The notes under the pieces are model-generated. The model ran no database searches. It was given only the letters and a program-made list of their open reading frames with translations, and was not told where the DNA came from. The position numbers were made by a program, and so were the translations under genes. Shown here one piece after another: positions 24,944 through 38,000 of a stretch of DNA of 64,000 bases. This DNA is from Chytridium lagenaria (lineage: Eukaryota; Chytridiomycota; Chytridiomycetes; Chytridiales; Chytridiaceae). Location of the stretch: positions 1-64,000 of the forward strand of contig JAHLKC010000145.1 in the NCBI GenBank assembly GCA_025449115.1. Reading direction: 5' to 3'. Position 1 is the stretch's first letter. Every line of letters starts with the position of its first letter.

Positions 24944-27897
24944 ATGGAAGACGAGGATGTTCTGAATAGCCTCTATGCAGAATTATTACTGCAACAGCAG
25001 GCAACTACGGCAGTTGGAGGCGGTGTAGGAGGCGATGTATTAGCAACACTATACTATTCTCTACCTGCATTCTTCAACAGCACACGGCTTCAACAACCAC
25101 TACAGCAGCAGCAGCAAGTACCATCGGCGATACCGCATTCGGCATCGTCATGGATGCAACTCCTCAGAAGCCAGATTCCGTCCCTATCGGCACCATTCAC
25201 TCCGAACCCATCAACTACCACCAGCACAACGAGCAATTTGCAGCCTTCATCGACAGCAGCAACTGCACATTCTCGTTATAGCTCTTACATTGCCTCTTTA
25301 AAATCCCTGACTTCCAAAGTCCCAAATCTAAGAGCTGATGGCAAGATGACGCTTTTTCTTCGAAACTTGCAGGAAGCATTGGCTCCAGCGGTGCCATGGA
25401 CATGCCTCTGCATCCGGATCTGTATCCTGCTGTTATAACGCAGTCTTCGCCAGTATCTCTGCAGCAGACACCGGTTTTAGGCGATTCGAGCGTCGACCCT
25501 GTTCAACCTTTTAAGCGTCAGAGAATCTTCGAGCCTGGTGCTGCACCGCCTTCGACAGGTAAGGATTTCGGATCTTACTGGAAGTGGTTTATATTTCCGA
25601 CCAGCGGTTGGGGATTTTAGAATGACCATGAGAAAACCAGAGTTTTCTGTGTCCCCATTATCCACATACGCTTTAATTATGTCAATCTTTCAACATTCAA
25701 ATTACCTATATTGTAGGAACACCCAGCTTTTTATTTCAACATCGTAATCAAGATGCCTCTTTATCACCTCCATTCTCAATGCCGCCTTTCAACTCCCCCC
25801 AACCACTCCCCCGACTCTTCAATGACCCATTCGCCAGCATGATGACGGATCCATTCACAAGCGGTGACCCTTTTACAGATCCGTTCATGGCCTCTGGCGC
25901 CTCAATAACGATCCCAGCTTCTGTTCCATCTTCCCCATCATATAATTCGCCCCCCGCGAGTACAGGTATTAATATATTGCAAGGCTCGCCTCATACAAGT
26001 CAAATTGATGCGGCGTTGGCCCTTGAGCTTGCAACGGCTCTCTTAAACGTCGGTCCCGCCTCCTCATCCGTAGAAGGTGAGTAATTGACGCGCCGTCCAT
26101 CTGTCTGAACTTTTTTATAACCGTTTTTGATCCCTAAAACCAGGATACTCATTTTCAAATGCTTTTCTTAATCGCGCTTCCTCACCCTCTCTCTCCGATC
26201 CGACCACCAATATTATCACCGACCACCTCTTTCGACGTGTCCTCAACCCAATAACGGTCACTAATAATAATCCCCGTCTCAATTTTTGCAATATGAATTA
26301 CCTACACACGCGAATGAACGATGTATTGACAACGATTCCTCAAAGCGTATATCCAACATGGCCATCAAGCACGTCATACCCTTACACCCAACCTCCACCA
26401 AAAAACCCTTCAATCATCCCAATGTCCAATGACGATATTCTCGACCTCCTTCTCGACCCAAATCCTTCCTCATCTCCTTCACTAAAGCGAACATTTACAT
26501 CCTCTGTCGATCTTCCTCCGACTCCAACTACATCCATCACCACTCATCCACCTCCCCCGAAGGCTCCTCACCCAAACCGGAAAACCCACCACCAAGTCCC
26601 CTGCACATGCTTGACCTGTTCTTCCCCTCTCGCCATCCTCCTTCTCCACGGTGACCGGACTGTCCTTGCAACTCCCTACGTCGTCGAAGTCATGTGCATG
26701 CAATGTAAGCACGGCTTCACATCAACGATTTCGACCGACGACGCAAAAGGTCGGAAGAGACGGAACGGTAGAAAAGATAAAGGGCGAGAAAACATATTAT
26801 TTTGCGGGATTTGTATGAAGATGTGGGGTAGGTGGTGTTCGAGTTCAGATGGAAGGAGAAAGTGGAGGAGATGGAATTGAAGTGCCTTGGGTGACTTTTG
26901 AAGCCGGACGCGAAACTTTATGCATGGAATGTTCCAAAAGTTCCAGTTTTGCACAAGTTGTTCAGGAGGTAAAAAAATGCTTGCAATTTCGCTTCCCAAC
27001 GTTATCTTTTGATTAACGGCATTCCACAGGAGGTCAATGCGGACTGGAAATGGCGACCTGTCCATCTCTTTCCACCCGGAAGACGAACGTGCAATCTCGA
27101 TCAACTGGCGTCCACCAAGATCGCAGATGCCGTTTATTGTCGTATATCGCATTCTAATGAAGCAACGAATCTATCCTGCAACACTAGGTGATGGAGAAGT
27201 GCCGTCCATGGAGGGAAAAAAGGTTGGATTTAAGTCAAGTTTAAGCGGTGTAAAAAATGTGATCGAAGTGGAAGATGATGGAATTAACCATGAAGAAGGT
27301 AATAACTCGTCATAAACTTGAAAATCCTATCCTTTTTGTTGTTGTTAATTCTGCTATATATTTATCTTTCCCAACAATTACTTCTTTAGCCATCAATCTC
27401 TCACAAGACATACCACCCATTTCCATACAACCTATCTCATCGAAACCCACCTCGAAGCTCATCGTCTTCACTTCCACCCCAATCCCCCAATAACTTTCCT
27501 CTGTCGACTTTCATCAACACACCCACCCCAACCCATCGATACGTAGCAGTCGCGTTTTCCCGCACAACATCAGGCTTAAAGATAACGGGTGTTATAGCTG
27601 CAAATTGGGATGTTCAGGCAAAGATTGTAAGGGTGAAGGTTAGTGCCGGCGTTTGGAAACGGAGTGTGCAGAGTATAGTATTTTTGCGGGGTTGGCGGGG
27701 GAGTCTATTAAGGGTTGTTTATGATGTTGGTAGAGAGGGGGTTGAAGAACCGGAAAACATTTCGATGGATGGGAGGTGAAGGGGTAGAGCTTAAAAGTGT
27801 GGGTGGAGAGGAATTTGTGGAAGTTGGAAAGAATTTGGGGGGATTGGGGGGTGATGAAGGTCTGAGAGCCTCTTCCTTTTATATATTACGCAAATAG
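24944..27897 (+). CDS. Uncharacterised Cys-rich domain protein, paralogue A
   Basis: Not recognised. Starts at ATG 24944 (MEDEDVLNSL). The N-terminal half is Gln/Ser/Pro-rich and disordered, with introns at about 25560-25716 and 26076-26143. The conserved core begins near 26585: CTCLTC, then PLA-x3-LLHGDR-x-VL, then C-x2-CKH, a basic linker (GRKRRNGRKDKGRE), then FCGIC, and after a frame break C-x2-CF-x2-FxFC-x2-C followed by a Gly pair and an intron. Next come WR-x-GKW-like and PPGRRTC sequences, VVYRI, and an exon reading FHTTYLIETHLEAHR. All these blocks recur in the same order in the downstream gene (28223-31551). The Cys pattern implies bound zinc and the basic linker could bind nucleic acid; both are inference. 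Breaks: near 25385, 26850, 26930, 27110 and 27700. Confidence 0.7.
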
Positions 27898-28222
27898 CTC
27901 GTGAGAGCCTCATTTCATACAAATACAGAATAAATTATAGTTAGAATATGAGATCTTTATTAAGTTACAATTAATAGAAAAGGCTTAAGGAACTGACAGT
28001 GAACAGTTGAAACCAGAGGAAAAACGAAAGAAAAGTCTACTTGGAAAAACAGACCATCGCCCAACCTCACCGCTCCGTCGGTTATTCTCAACAACCCCGT
28101 TGGCTGTCCAACACTCGTTCCAGCACTTAAAAACTGGTTTTTTTATGAATACGTGGAGGGTTATTCCAGAACAGGGCAAAACTTGACAACTTTTGAGGAG
28201 AATAAACCCCCCAAAAACGGAT
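27898..28222. other. Spacer between the tandem paralogues
   Basis: About 325 bp containing the 3' flank of paralogue A and the upstream region of paralogue B. No motif-bearing frame. Confidence 0.5.
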
Positions 28223-31200
28223 ATGGACGGCCAGGTTGACCCAACGGTTGACCGTCGTTCGTATCCAACCGGGACGTCGTTAACGGCCTCATCAGCGCCA
28301 GACATATCGGGGGCTCCTTATGCAGAGGGTGATAGGACGGCCGGACCATTGATAATGGGTGGGCAGCAGCGTCAACGACATTGTCAAACCGACAATGGGA
28401 CCATGGTGGTCCTTACGACCATCAACATGAACTGATACAGCGATACCCCTCTGAGAACCCATCACTCCTTCCACCTATATTATCTGGTCCTCCGAATACC
28501 TTGAACGGAACACTTAGTGCCATTGACACACTTAGCATGTCCGTGGGCATGGCTGGCCTTCCTTCTCCTCCAGTGGCTCGACGCTTCAATATGACTCTCC
28601 AACCCTCCTCGTCGCTTTTCGCAAATGATCATCGATTCGTGCAGCAAACAATCCAGCACCTTCCAGGGGCATCGCAAATTTTGGGAGGATCGCAGGATAC
28701 GAGCCAACCATCCAAAAAAATGAGGATTGGGGAGGAGGATGTCTACGGGGGACGGCATGTTGATGCAGGGACAGATCAACCAGTACCTCCTGCTTCGCTG
28801 TTTACTTCAGTTACAAATACAGTTTTGACGCAAGCGCCCACGCAGTTTTTACCTGCAACTCTCGCCTCTTCGTCGCTGTCCTTAGCGACTAATATGCTGT
28901 CGTCAGCACCACTTTATTCCAACTCGTCACTCTCACCCGCTCACAGTCCTCCGCATACACCCGATTATCCAGGCTCGTACAGTTCGTCAACGTCGATGCC
29001 GTTTATTCTCCAACAACCACTCAACAATTCGACTGGCTACCTACCTCACACTGCTTCGCCTCTCTCTCACACCGAATCTCACCGCATTAACTCTGCCGTT
29101 GCATCGCTAGACATAGATCGTTCCTCAAACATGATCAACCATTATATTTCAACATCCTTAGCACCGCTGTCTTTCGCCTATCCACCTTTCTCCAACCACA
29201 ATAGCCCAATGATTCCCCAAACTTCCTACCCGCAACATATCCCTTTCAACACATACTCACCACCGTCGGTCCCTCCAAGTTTCTCATCCCCACCCCCTCG
29301 CCTTAATTTTTCTCCTCTCGACTACGTCATTGATCAATTCGGCATCCCTGGCGTTGACTACAACGTTCTTCCAACATGGGCTCCATCCACCAATTTCTCC
29401 ACCCACTACGCGTCCTGCACTTCAGCAATACACTCAAACTTTGAACAACACGTTACCCCATTATCGACCGACGAAATTATCGGTGTCCTTCTTAGTAGTG
29501 GCGTAGCATTAAAACGCGGGCCGACCGGCTACCTTCAACGGATACAGCGCTCATCGAAACGCCTCCGATTTCCCCACAAAAGACTCCCGTACGCCCAAAA
29601 GCCCCCCTCCCAACTCCAACTTCCACCCCAACACTTCCTACCACAACCCCATCCTCCAAACGTAAATTCCACCACCAAGTCGTCTGCCACTGCAAACTCT
29701 GCGCAACGCCTCTTGCAACCATGCTACTCCACGGAGACCGCAACGTCCTTTCAAAGCCCTACATCATCGACATTCTCTGCGTCACATGTAAACATGTGAC
29801 TGATGGAATTGTGGAGGAAGATACGGGTAGTGTGAAAAGACGGAGGAATCCAAAAAAGGATCGAGGAAGGGAGCAGCTGTTGTTTTGTGGTATTTGTATG
29901 GGGAAAGTGGGGTATGGGGGGCGAGGTTGGTGGTAGAGAAGGGGTTGGAGGGGAGCTTGGGGATTGGAATAGTGAGGCTAACGGTAAGGATCAAGAGTCG
30001 GAAAGGAGGTTGTGGTGGGTGGAGGAAGGGAGAGAGATGAAGCTCCGTGGATTAGACCTGAGGCGGGGAGAGAGACGATTTGTGTGGCTTGTTTCGCGAG
30101 GTTCAAGTTTTGTACGAGCTGTGCGGGCGGTTAGTGTTGTTCCAAATCGATTATTATTCTGCCTCGTTTTTGTTTTATGTTAAATCGCCTTATTCCTTTT
30201 ATCTCCGTTTATATTATACTTTCTTTCTAAATTTAAATTAATCGCATTTATGCTCAATATCTATTTTTTCCGGGGTTTAAATTTCAATTCCGATATCTCT
30301 ATTTTCTTTATTTGTTACTGATTACCTAAAATCTGTTCACCAAATTCTTTTCATCGCGACATGCACCTCTAGGTGGTCAATGGCGAACAGGCAAATGGCG
30401 TCCAACCCAAATGTTTGCATCCGGCCGGCGAACCTGTTATCTCGATCATTGGCGTCCATCACCGTCACAGCCTCCAAGCATAGTTGTGTATAGAATCCCT
30501 ATGACTGATGATGGTGGTCGGCTTGTTCCTGCAACTTTTTCGGCGAAACCGCTGGAATGGATACCGTATGTGGGAAAGCGGAGGTGTGTGGATTTGATGA
30601 AGTTATTGAAGGTTATTGGCGGAGTGGATAAAAGAGAGGAGGGTGAGGGAGTTGTCAGTAGTGTAGGAGATGATAGTCGAAATGAAGGTACGCATTTGAT
30701 TCTATAGTTTATTTGATGGACAATTGCTTTTACATTTTTCTTACATCACTTATTCATCCATCTATAAAGATCCGAATTTCAACTTCCGTACACTCTCCCT
30801 CTTCGCCTCTGATGCCGCCCGCTTTCACACCCAATACCTCATCGACTCCCAACTTGAAGCTCGTCGCATGCGGGAAGTGAAACCGTGGAACTTTTGGTCT
30901 GTTCCATGGTCCACCATCCGTTCAACCTTTCTCCAAACCAACCCTATTGTCCCATTCATCCACGGCGTTACCTATTTCCCTCATCTTCAAACCCGTCGCT
31001 ATCTTTCCGTCTCATACTCTCCCTCAAACCCCACAAAACCACCTCATTGGACCGCCCTTAACGCCGTTTTGGGTATAACCCAATTTCAACCAGATCCCTC
31101 CATCCCAGGTCTTGAGCATCTCCGAATCGCTGGTATCGTTGGCGTGAATTGGTGCGTCACCGACCGCCACGTTCAATACGTCATTCGCGCCCCTCTTGGA

Positions 31201-31551
31201 AAATACACAATCTCCGAATCCACCATGTTGACCTCCCTCACGGTTTCCGCGTGTCTCTATATCATTTCCGATCTTGACACCACACCCAGTCTCATTGAAC
31301 CACTTCATATCTGGGTGTCTGTGGTTAAACACGGGAAAGGCGGACAGAGGCTTTACAATGTGTCGGATTTTACAAATTTGGGGTTTAGGTGCTTGGAAGA
31401 GTATTGTGGGGTTGTTGGACTTGATATCCTGGAGGCTAGGCGTATGTTTAGGGATCCGGTGGATGGGAAAGAAGTGTGTGAGGATTGGGATGTTTATGCA
31501 ATTTCGTGGAAGGAGAGCAGGAGACTTGTGGCGGAGATGATGAGGATTTGA
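28223..31551 (+). CDS. Uncharacterised Cys-rich domain protein, paralogue B
   Basis: Start at 28223 (MDGQVDPTVD) or at an in-frame ATG at 28381 (MSNRQW); the two are one shift apart. A long Ser/Pro/Thr-rich N-terminal region (to about 29450) precedes the core: CHCKLC, PLA-x2-MLLHGDRNVL, C-x2-CKH, KRRRNPKKDRGRE, FCGIC, then ICVACFARFKFCTSC at about 30075-30130. An intron follows, then GGQWRTGKWRP and SGRRTCYLDHWRP, VVYRIPM, an intron to about 30770, and an intact 250-residue C-terminal region starting NFRTLSLFASDAARFHTQYL. That C-terminal region is predicted to be a folded alpha/beta domain with no family I can name. Frame breaks lie near 29510 and 29915. Tandem duplication with the upstream gene is clear. 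Confidence 0.72.
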
Positions 31552-32406
31552 GTCGGGTCTTTGGTATCCCATTTGTAATCAATTGTATATTTATTACTTT
31601 ATGAATCTTTTAAATTTGATATTTACGTTGCTGTTGCCAGAATCCCAGAGCATTGACGCGCTTCACTCAAATCTTAAATTTAGTTGAGGTAATCACCAAG
31701 GTAAAAGCTAGCTGATCCTGATCAAAAAAATTGCCTTTGCCGTTTTGTGGCGACTTTGCTCTTGACAGTAAAAGTAAAACTATGTAGAGAAAAGTGTTGC
31801 TATATATTTGGAAGTAATATAACCTCGGTACAGTCTCTTTTTTAAGCTCAATAGCTGTACTTCCGTAGTGTTGTGATGCGGTATTAGCTGTTGAATTTAC
31901 AGATAAGACAAAAAAAAACAAACGCTGGGTAAGTCGAAAGAACCGCACTTTGAATATCACACACAAATCTGACTACAATTATCCCGATACTCTATATTTT
32001 CAAGTCCACAAATGCATACCACAAAGTTGCGGCGCTGCAACGCGTCAGGAGGTAAAGGTTATAGTATTTACATTCACATATCTTCTTTTCCAGTTTTTTA
32101 TTATTGATGCTACTCTACACACGGATACAGTGTGGTGACATTGCTATCATCAACTTTGGTAGGGCATTGTTTGAGGAAGAACGCATATACATTAATACAA
32201 TAGATCAACAACTGTTGGTCAACCTTCGTGTGGGAAGGGCAATTAACATGGACAGGAATGATTATTTTTCTAACACAAACCCCTTCACTCAGCAATGAAG
32301 ATTTATTACAGGCAAAACACAAAAGACTACCTCAATATGTTCATATCTCCGCCAGCTAACACACAAAAACCATGAAAATATCCACATTGGGCCAATAAGG
32401 AGAGAC

Positions 32407-32442
<36 letters not shown>

Positions 32443-32816
32443 GCAGCAGAAACGAAAACGATAATACAAGAATCCATCAAAATTGGCAAAAGAAAGGAAA
32501 GCTTATGGAAAGAAATTAGGCGCCGAACGAAAAAGGAATAGGAGTTCGTCGCAAATGAGGACAACATAACAAAAAGGTAGAACTTATCCCGCCACAAAGG
32601 AAAAAGGAACAGAAACGGAAGAAAGTTCAGGAAGAACAGAGAACCATGAGGGACAAACGGCAAGAAAGGCACCCCATAGAGAAAAAGAAATAAGCCTGAC
32701 TCCCTAGAACAAACTAGTATTTGGCAGATAAAACACAATTGCTTAAAGTGGGCCAAACAAGAAAAATGGCTCATCTTTAGAAAGAAACTATGTAACGGGA
32801 TAGTAACGATCAGGAA
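31552..32816. other. Intergenic region with a 32-A tract
   Basis: Lies between convergent genes and carries their 3' flanks. A run of 32 A at 32408-32439 is the only notable feature. The minus-strand frame at 32289-32774 is a cryptic read-through of it. Confidence 0.55.
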
Positions 32817-34323
32817 TCACAATACCGTCGAAGACCCCACATCACTCTCCTCTTCCTCCTCCGGAAAAATCTCGACAGACACAGCTGTCATCGCAGAAGC
32901 GCCCGAAGTTCCCCCCCGCTTCATATTCTCCCTCTCCTGCCTCTCCTGATACTCTAAAAACTGCTGCGGATGATGCTGCGACGGCGGCAAAAGCTTTACA
33001 ACGGTCTTTGGTTTCACAGCTTCCCCAACAGGTTTAGTCACCACAGCATCGGTGGTGTCAGCCGCGACGCCCTTTGACCCAAACCCTAACCTCTCTGCAA
33101 GGGATCCACCCGAATTCATGCCACGAAGCCGACCACCACGAACGAGGACTGCAGCGCGGAGGAGCCCGACGTCGTTCCGGAGAGTTGTATTGCGTTGCTT
33201 TTTAAGGGAGGGGGAGGCGATGCAGAGCCAGTAGAGGAGTGAGCAGAGGATAATGAGGATGGAAATGACAACAACGGAAATGATGACGGCCATGTTTGGG
33301 GAGCTGAGGGAGGAAGGTGAGGAGAAGACTCCAGCCGACGTCGTAGAAAGGGGAGAGGATAGAGGTGATGTAGAGTTCGGAAAATCCGGAGATATTGCAG
33401 AGGCGGTTAAGCTTGAGTCGGCTAAGATAGACGGAAGAGATGCTGTCGGAACAGGTATAGTCGTTTGAATGGAAATGGTGGTGAGTGAGCCATCTGCAAG
33501 AGTGGAGATGATAACAATGGTGGAGACTACGGGGGATGGTTGAGGAGGCGGGGAGGTTGGGCTAGTTTGTGACTAAAATAATAATATTAACACTAAAGTC
33601 AGTATTTATTGACTCATAAAAAAAAAAGTTGACTAAAATTTAAAAAAAGGAAAACAAATAAGGCTAGTCCAAATAACAAAATAATATAGGACGCCTTTGC
33701 TCTAAAATTCAAACAAACTTACGGGTATAAACGGTGAGGTTACGGCATTTGAAGGTGATGGTGAAGGAGACGGCGGTGGTGATGGAGAGGGGCTTGGAGG
33801 TGGAGGTGGTGGAGGAGAAGGACTGGAAGTAGGCGGTGGAGGTGGAGGTGGAGGTGGAGGTGGAGGCGAAGGTGACGGTGACGGTGAAGGTGAAATCAAA
33901 ACGCTGCGATCGATACTATACTGCGCGACATACAGATTGGTATCACTTTTGCGTACTCTTAATTCCGCAAACTCCCGTCTCCCCCTGAACTGTGCACGCC
34001 CCGCATTGAAAAGAATTTGCTGCGAAACCAGAGTTGATATCGTTTGGGAAGAGGCAATAGCATAGAAACGCCCCATTGACTGATCTGAAAATGCCATAGT
34101 TTGAAATAGCAGCATTGAAACCCGCGCAGTAACGGTTACAATCACGAAAGGAGGTGGGAGTAGGGCCTTGTTGGCTTGCCGGGATGACACCCTGCAAGGA
34201 AAAAAAAAGAGAGTTGAGGTCAGCGCCGTGCGGGAATCACCTGGAATCTAGCAGCACTGCCACTTCTGAAAGCTGATCTAAAGTACATACAAACCGCCAG
34301 CCTCTGCAAGTTGAGCCGGACAT
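32817..34323 (-). CDS. WSC-domain type I membrane protein (wall-stress-sensor-like)
   Basis: Last exons: 34197-33723 and 33572-32817, with one or two short exons upstream from ATG 34323. The WSC-like domain includes DCNRYCAGFNAAI, then FLCYC, then FQCGAC and GVCG. A Pro/Ser-rich segment with long PPPP and SPSPSP runs follows, then a Ser/Thr-rich stalk, one membrane helix (AVIISVVVISILIILCSLLY) and a roughly 130-residue cytoplasmic tail that ends in an acidic patch. WSC-stalk-TM-tail is the architecture of cell-wall integrity sensors, so a wall or matrix sensing role at the plasma membrane is reasonable inference. The signal peptide is not resolved: exon 1 is short and its splices are unclear. 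One frame break lies near 33955. Confidence 0.75.
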
Positions 34324-35076
34324 GGTTTTAGAACAGAAACGAAATAAGTGGATGGATGGATGGATGCGATGAGGTCCGTCTCTGCTCTTGGATCTCCGTC
34401 TTCTTAGCCCTCACACCGGAAAGCCGATGGTTTGGGGTGGACGGAGGTCAGAGGCAAGTTTTTTGGAATGTGAAAGGAAATTTTTTATTAGACATCTTTG
34501 GGAGGTGCCAAAAGCCAGAGCAAAGGGAAGACAACAGCCCGATCAGATCGATGGCGAACGGGTGTGTTCTGTTTCCCTGCACCTTGTGGACCTGCAAGCA
34601 TCATCGGTGGAGGAGAGAGCGCGCGGTACGCAGGGTAATAGAGGTTTTTAAATGGATGGTGTGCGCGAATGGGGAATTCTCTGGTTATTTAAAGATAATA
34701 CTGACTCTACCTAGTCCATCATGCCAAGAAAATTATACAAATTGCACGTGTTCACTCGTGCGCGACTGATGCCCTTTAATACGGCAACGCGCGATCCGAA
34801 CGTGGGACATTTGTAGTTTGGCGTCACTGCTGGGAGGCTGGGGAATTGACAACTTCAAAGCTTCAAACCTGAGCTGTCAAAACAAGTGAGTGGTGGGAAG
34901 TTTGCCGGGGTCAACACAGGCACTGTGGTGGTCGTATTCAAGAGGATGCTGAGCCAAGGAATCGGAGGAACTACAAACCCCATTTCCTATGGAAACAACC
35001 CCTCAAAACGCTACTTTTAAAAAAAACATTGTCCAGCCTGCTGTACAAACATCGTTTCTATCATCAATAAGAAGGC
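34324..35076. other. Divergent intergenic region
   Basis: Upstream of both the WSC protein (minus) and the second subtilase (plus). The plus-strand frame at 34356-34769 has no recognisable motif and is not claimed. Confidence 0.5.
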
Positions 35077-38000
35077 ATGAGGCTTCCACTTGTTGCCGTC
35101 ACAGCGTTACTACTGCTCTGTTGTTACGGTGCCAGCGCTGCACTGCTTGATTTGCGTCAACGAGCTCCCAACCCTATCCAGAACGCATTCTTGATAGAAG
35201 TCGACCCAACTTCTACCAATGACGACCCATTTAAGCATGTCAAGAGCCACCTTTCCACCCACAGCATTCCAGAATCCGACATCACCCTCCGTGCCATCAT
35301 TAAAACAAAGTGGTTCACTGGAGTTTCCATCAAAGTTTCGGAAAACCATAGTACTGTTCTTTGAATATATAAGCATCCACTGATATTTTGCGTGATAGAT
35401 GTCGAGACTATCATGAAAAGCATACCCGGAGCTATCAACCTATTCAACATTCATCAAGTCCGTCAACCTCGAGTCGTGCGTGCCAATACTCCGGCGCAAA
35501 CAACGTTTTGGAAGCCAGAGGGTGTACATGAGATGACGGGCGTGAATGAAGTGAGGCAAAAATTCAATTTGACTGGGAAGGGAATCAAAGTTGCAATCGT
35601 GGATTCCGGCGCATTCTATACCCATCAAGCATTGGGTGGTTGTTTTGGAGAGGGCTGTAGAGTAGCTTTCGGGTTTGGTGAGCTTCCGCTTTTTTCTCTT
35701 TAAAAAAAAAAATTTTATTAACATAAATGTGCTCCAGATCTTGTTGGCGACACCTACGGTTTACAAAACGGAACAGCAGTCGATGACGCCGACCCATTCG
35801 ACAATTGTTCCGGAGAGGTAAAAGCAATTAGTGAATATTTTTAAATGTGTGTAGAGTCATGGAACGCATGTGATGGGCATTGTAGGCGGCGACGCCAGGC
35901 TTATAACAGATCCGCAATGGAAGCCTGATGTGCCGTTTACTGGAGTTGCACCGGAAAGTACGCTAGGGGCCTATAGAGTATTTGGTTGTAGTGAAGATGG
36001 GACTGGAACAGATATTATTACTCAGGTCCGGCGTCCTCCTCCTTAATTGTTTACCTAATTCATTACACTTTCGTGATTTCCTTCCACATCAAAACTAATT
36101 AAATAATTAGGCGATTTACATGGCTGCGGTACTTTTACAGATCCACGTTTTAAGACTAAGCATCCTTTTAGAGTGATGGAGCTGATATAATAAACCTCTC
36201 GCTTGGAGGCGGACCTATTTTCGGCGACGGATCCAGCTCAGATGCGGCAACCCGCGTCGGTCAAGACAAGCATTACGTCTTCGCAGCGCAAGGAAACGAC
36301 GGTTCCGCCGGACTCTTCACCGCCAGCGCCCCAGCAGTCTCTCCTGGAGGTTTTGGAATCGCCTCCTTTGACAGCACTGAAGTTCCACGTCCTTACCTTA
36401 CGTTAGACGACAAAGCCTTCCAATACAATATTGGGTTGAGTAACGGTAGTTTTGCGTTTAATGAGGAACTCGAGATATTCGTTAATGACTTGGATGCGGA
36501 TGATAAGGACAGTCGGATTGATGGAATTGATGTGGGGTTTAATGAAGGAGGAAGGGGGAAGGCTATGTTAATAAGGTGGGGAGATACGTCGTTCGGTGGA
36601 TCTGCGAGGAGATGCGCGTATGCTGTTCGGAGTGGGGCTGCGGCTTGTTTGCTTTATGCGTATGATGATAGCTTAGCGACGATTGCTGGGGCGAAAGAGA
36701 TACCGTCCTTGATTACGACGAGAAAGTTCGGGCAGGACGTGATTAAGGGGGTCAGGGAGGGAAGGACTATAAAAGTTGTGGTAAGAAGGGAGTTGAGGTT
36801 TTTTGACGTGCCGACGGGTGGGAGGGTTAGTGATTTTTCTTCGATGGGGTTAGATCAGGAGCTTTACATAAAGCCGGATTTGGGAGGGATTGGCGGTGGA
36901 GTAAGTTTACCATGTCACTTCTTTATTATTCGATATTGCCTTTTCTTGAGCATGCACTTGATCAGTGTGTTATTTGTAGTATTTGTGCTTTTATGTTGGT
37001 CATTTCCACTTCTTTTTTTTTTTACTCAATCAACTTTGATAAAGTATCTAACTTCAATTCTGGATGATTAATTAGGTTTATTCAACGATATCAAAGTTTG
37101 CCCAAAAGAACGCTCCGGCACCTTACGCCGTCTTGTCTGGAACATCAATGGCCACCCCTTACGTGGCCGGTGTTGCCGCACTCATCCTTCAAGCACTACA
37201 CCCCCACCGCCCCACACTTGACGAGTTCCGCAGCCTTCTCCAAAACACTGCCCTTCCACAAACCCGTTACATCCAACAAAACGTCACCGAATCCGTCGCC
37301 AATCAAGGTGCCGGTCTCGTGAATGTGTTTCGCGCAGTCACGTCCATGACTAGCGTGACACCCTCAAGAATCGCTTTGAATGATACAGATAACCGTGTGG
37401 AAGTTTGGGCTGTCAATGTCAAAAACTTGAAGGATGTAGCGGCTTTGTACACGTTTCGCCATCGACCTGCTGCAATGGTGACACCGTTTTTGGGAGGGTG
37501 ATGACGCGACGCAGGATAGTGAGGCAATGAAAGTCACGGAGGATTATGGGGAGGTTTTGTTTAATGGGGAAAGGGAGTTGACGTTTGAAGTTGAGGCGAG
37601 GAGTGTGAAGATTGTGTCTGTAAAAATATTGCATCCCGTGAATGGGAAGAAGGAACTGTATTCGGTGTATTCTGGGTTTTTGAGTTTGTTTCAGGGGGAG
37701 GAGAGTGTGGCCTCTGTACCGTATGCGGGGGTTTTCGGGTCATGGAAAAAAGCACCTGTATGGTCAAGACGATCAAAGGCATTTGATGATGTGTTGTTGG
37801 CGGCTGAGAGGGGCTAGGGTTGAGGGGGAATTTTATTTGCCTCAAAGTGGGATGTCGAGTGGGACTGGAATTTATGGGGAGTACGGGTGAATTGAGGAAT
37901 GGGAATTTGACGACGACCTTGAGAAGGATTGAGCAGGGGATGAATTTTAATTTAACGGAAGTTCCGGTTTGGGTTTTGCCTGTTGCGGCGACCACGTCGA

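Noticed and set aside
32289..32774. 161-codon minus-strand hydrophobic frame
   Set aside because: The hydrophobicity comes from reading a 32-A tract as poly-Phe, and no signal or splice context supports it.
34356..34769. 137-codon plus-strand frame between divergent genes
   Set aside because: No family resemblance, overlaps another frame at 34388-34651, and sits in a shared promoter region.
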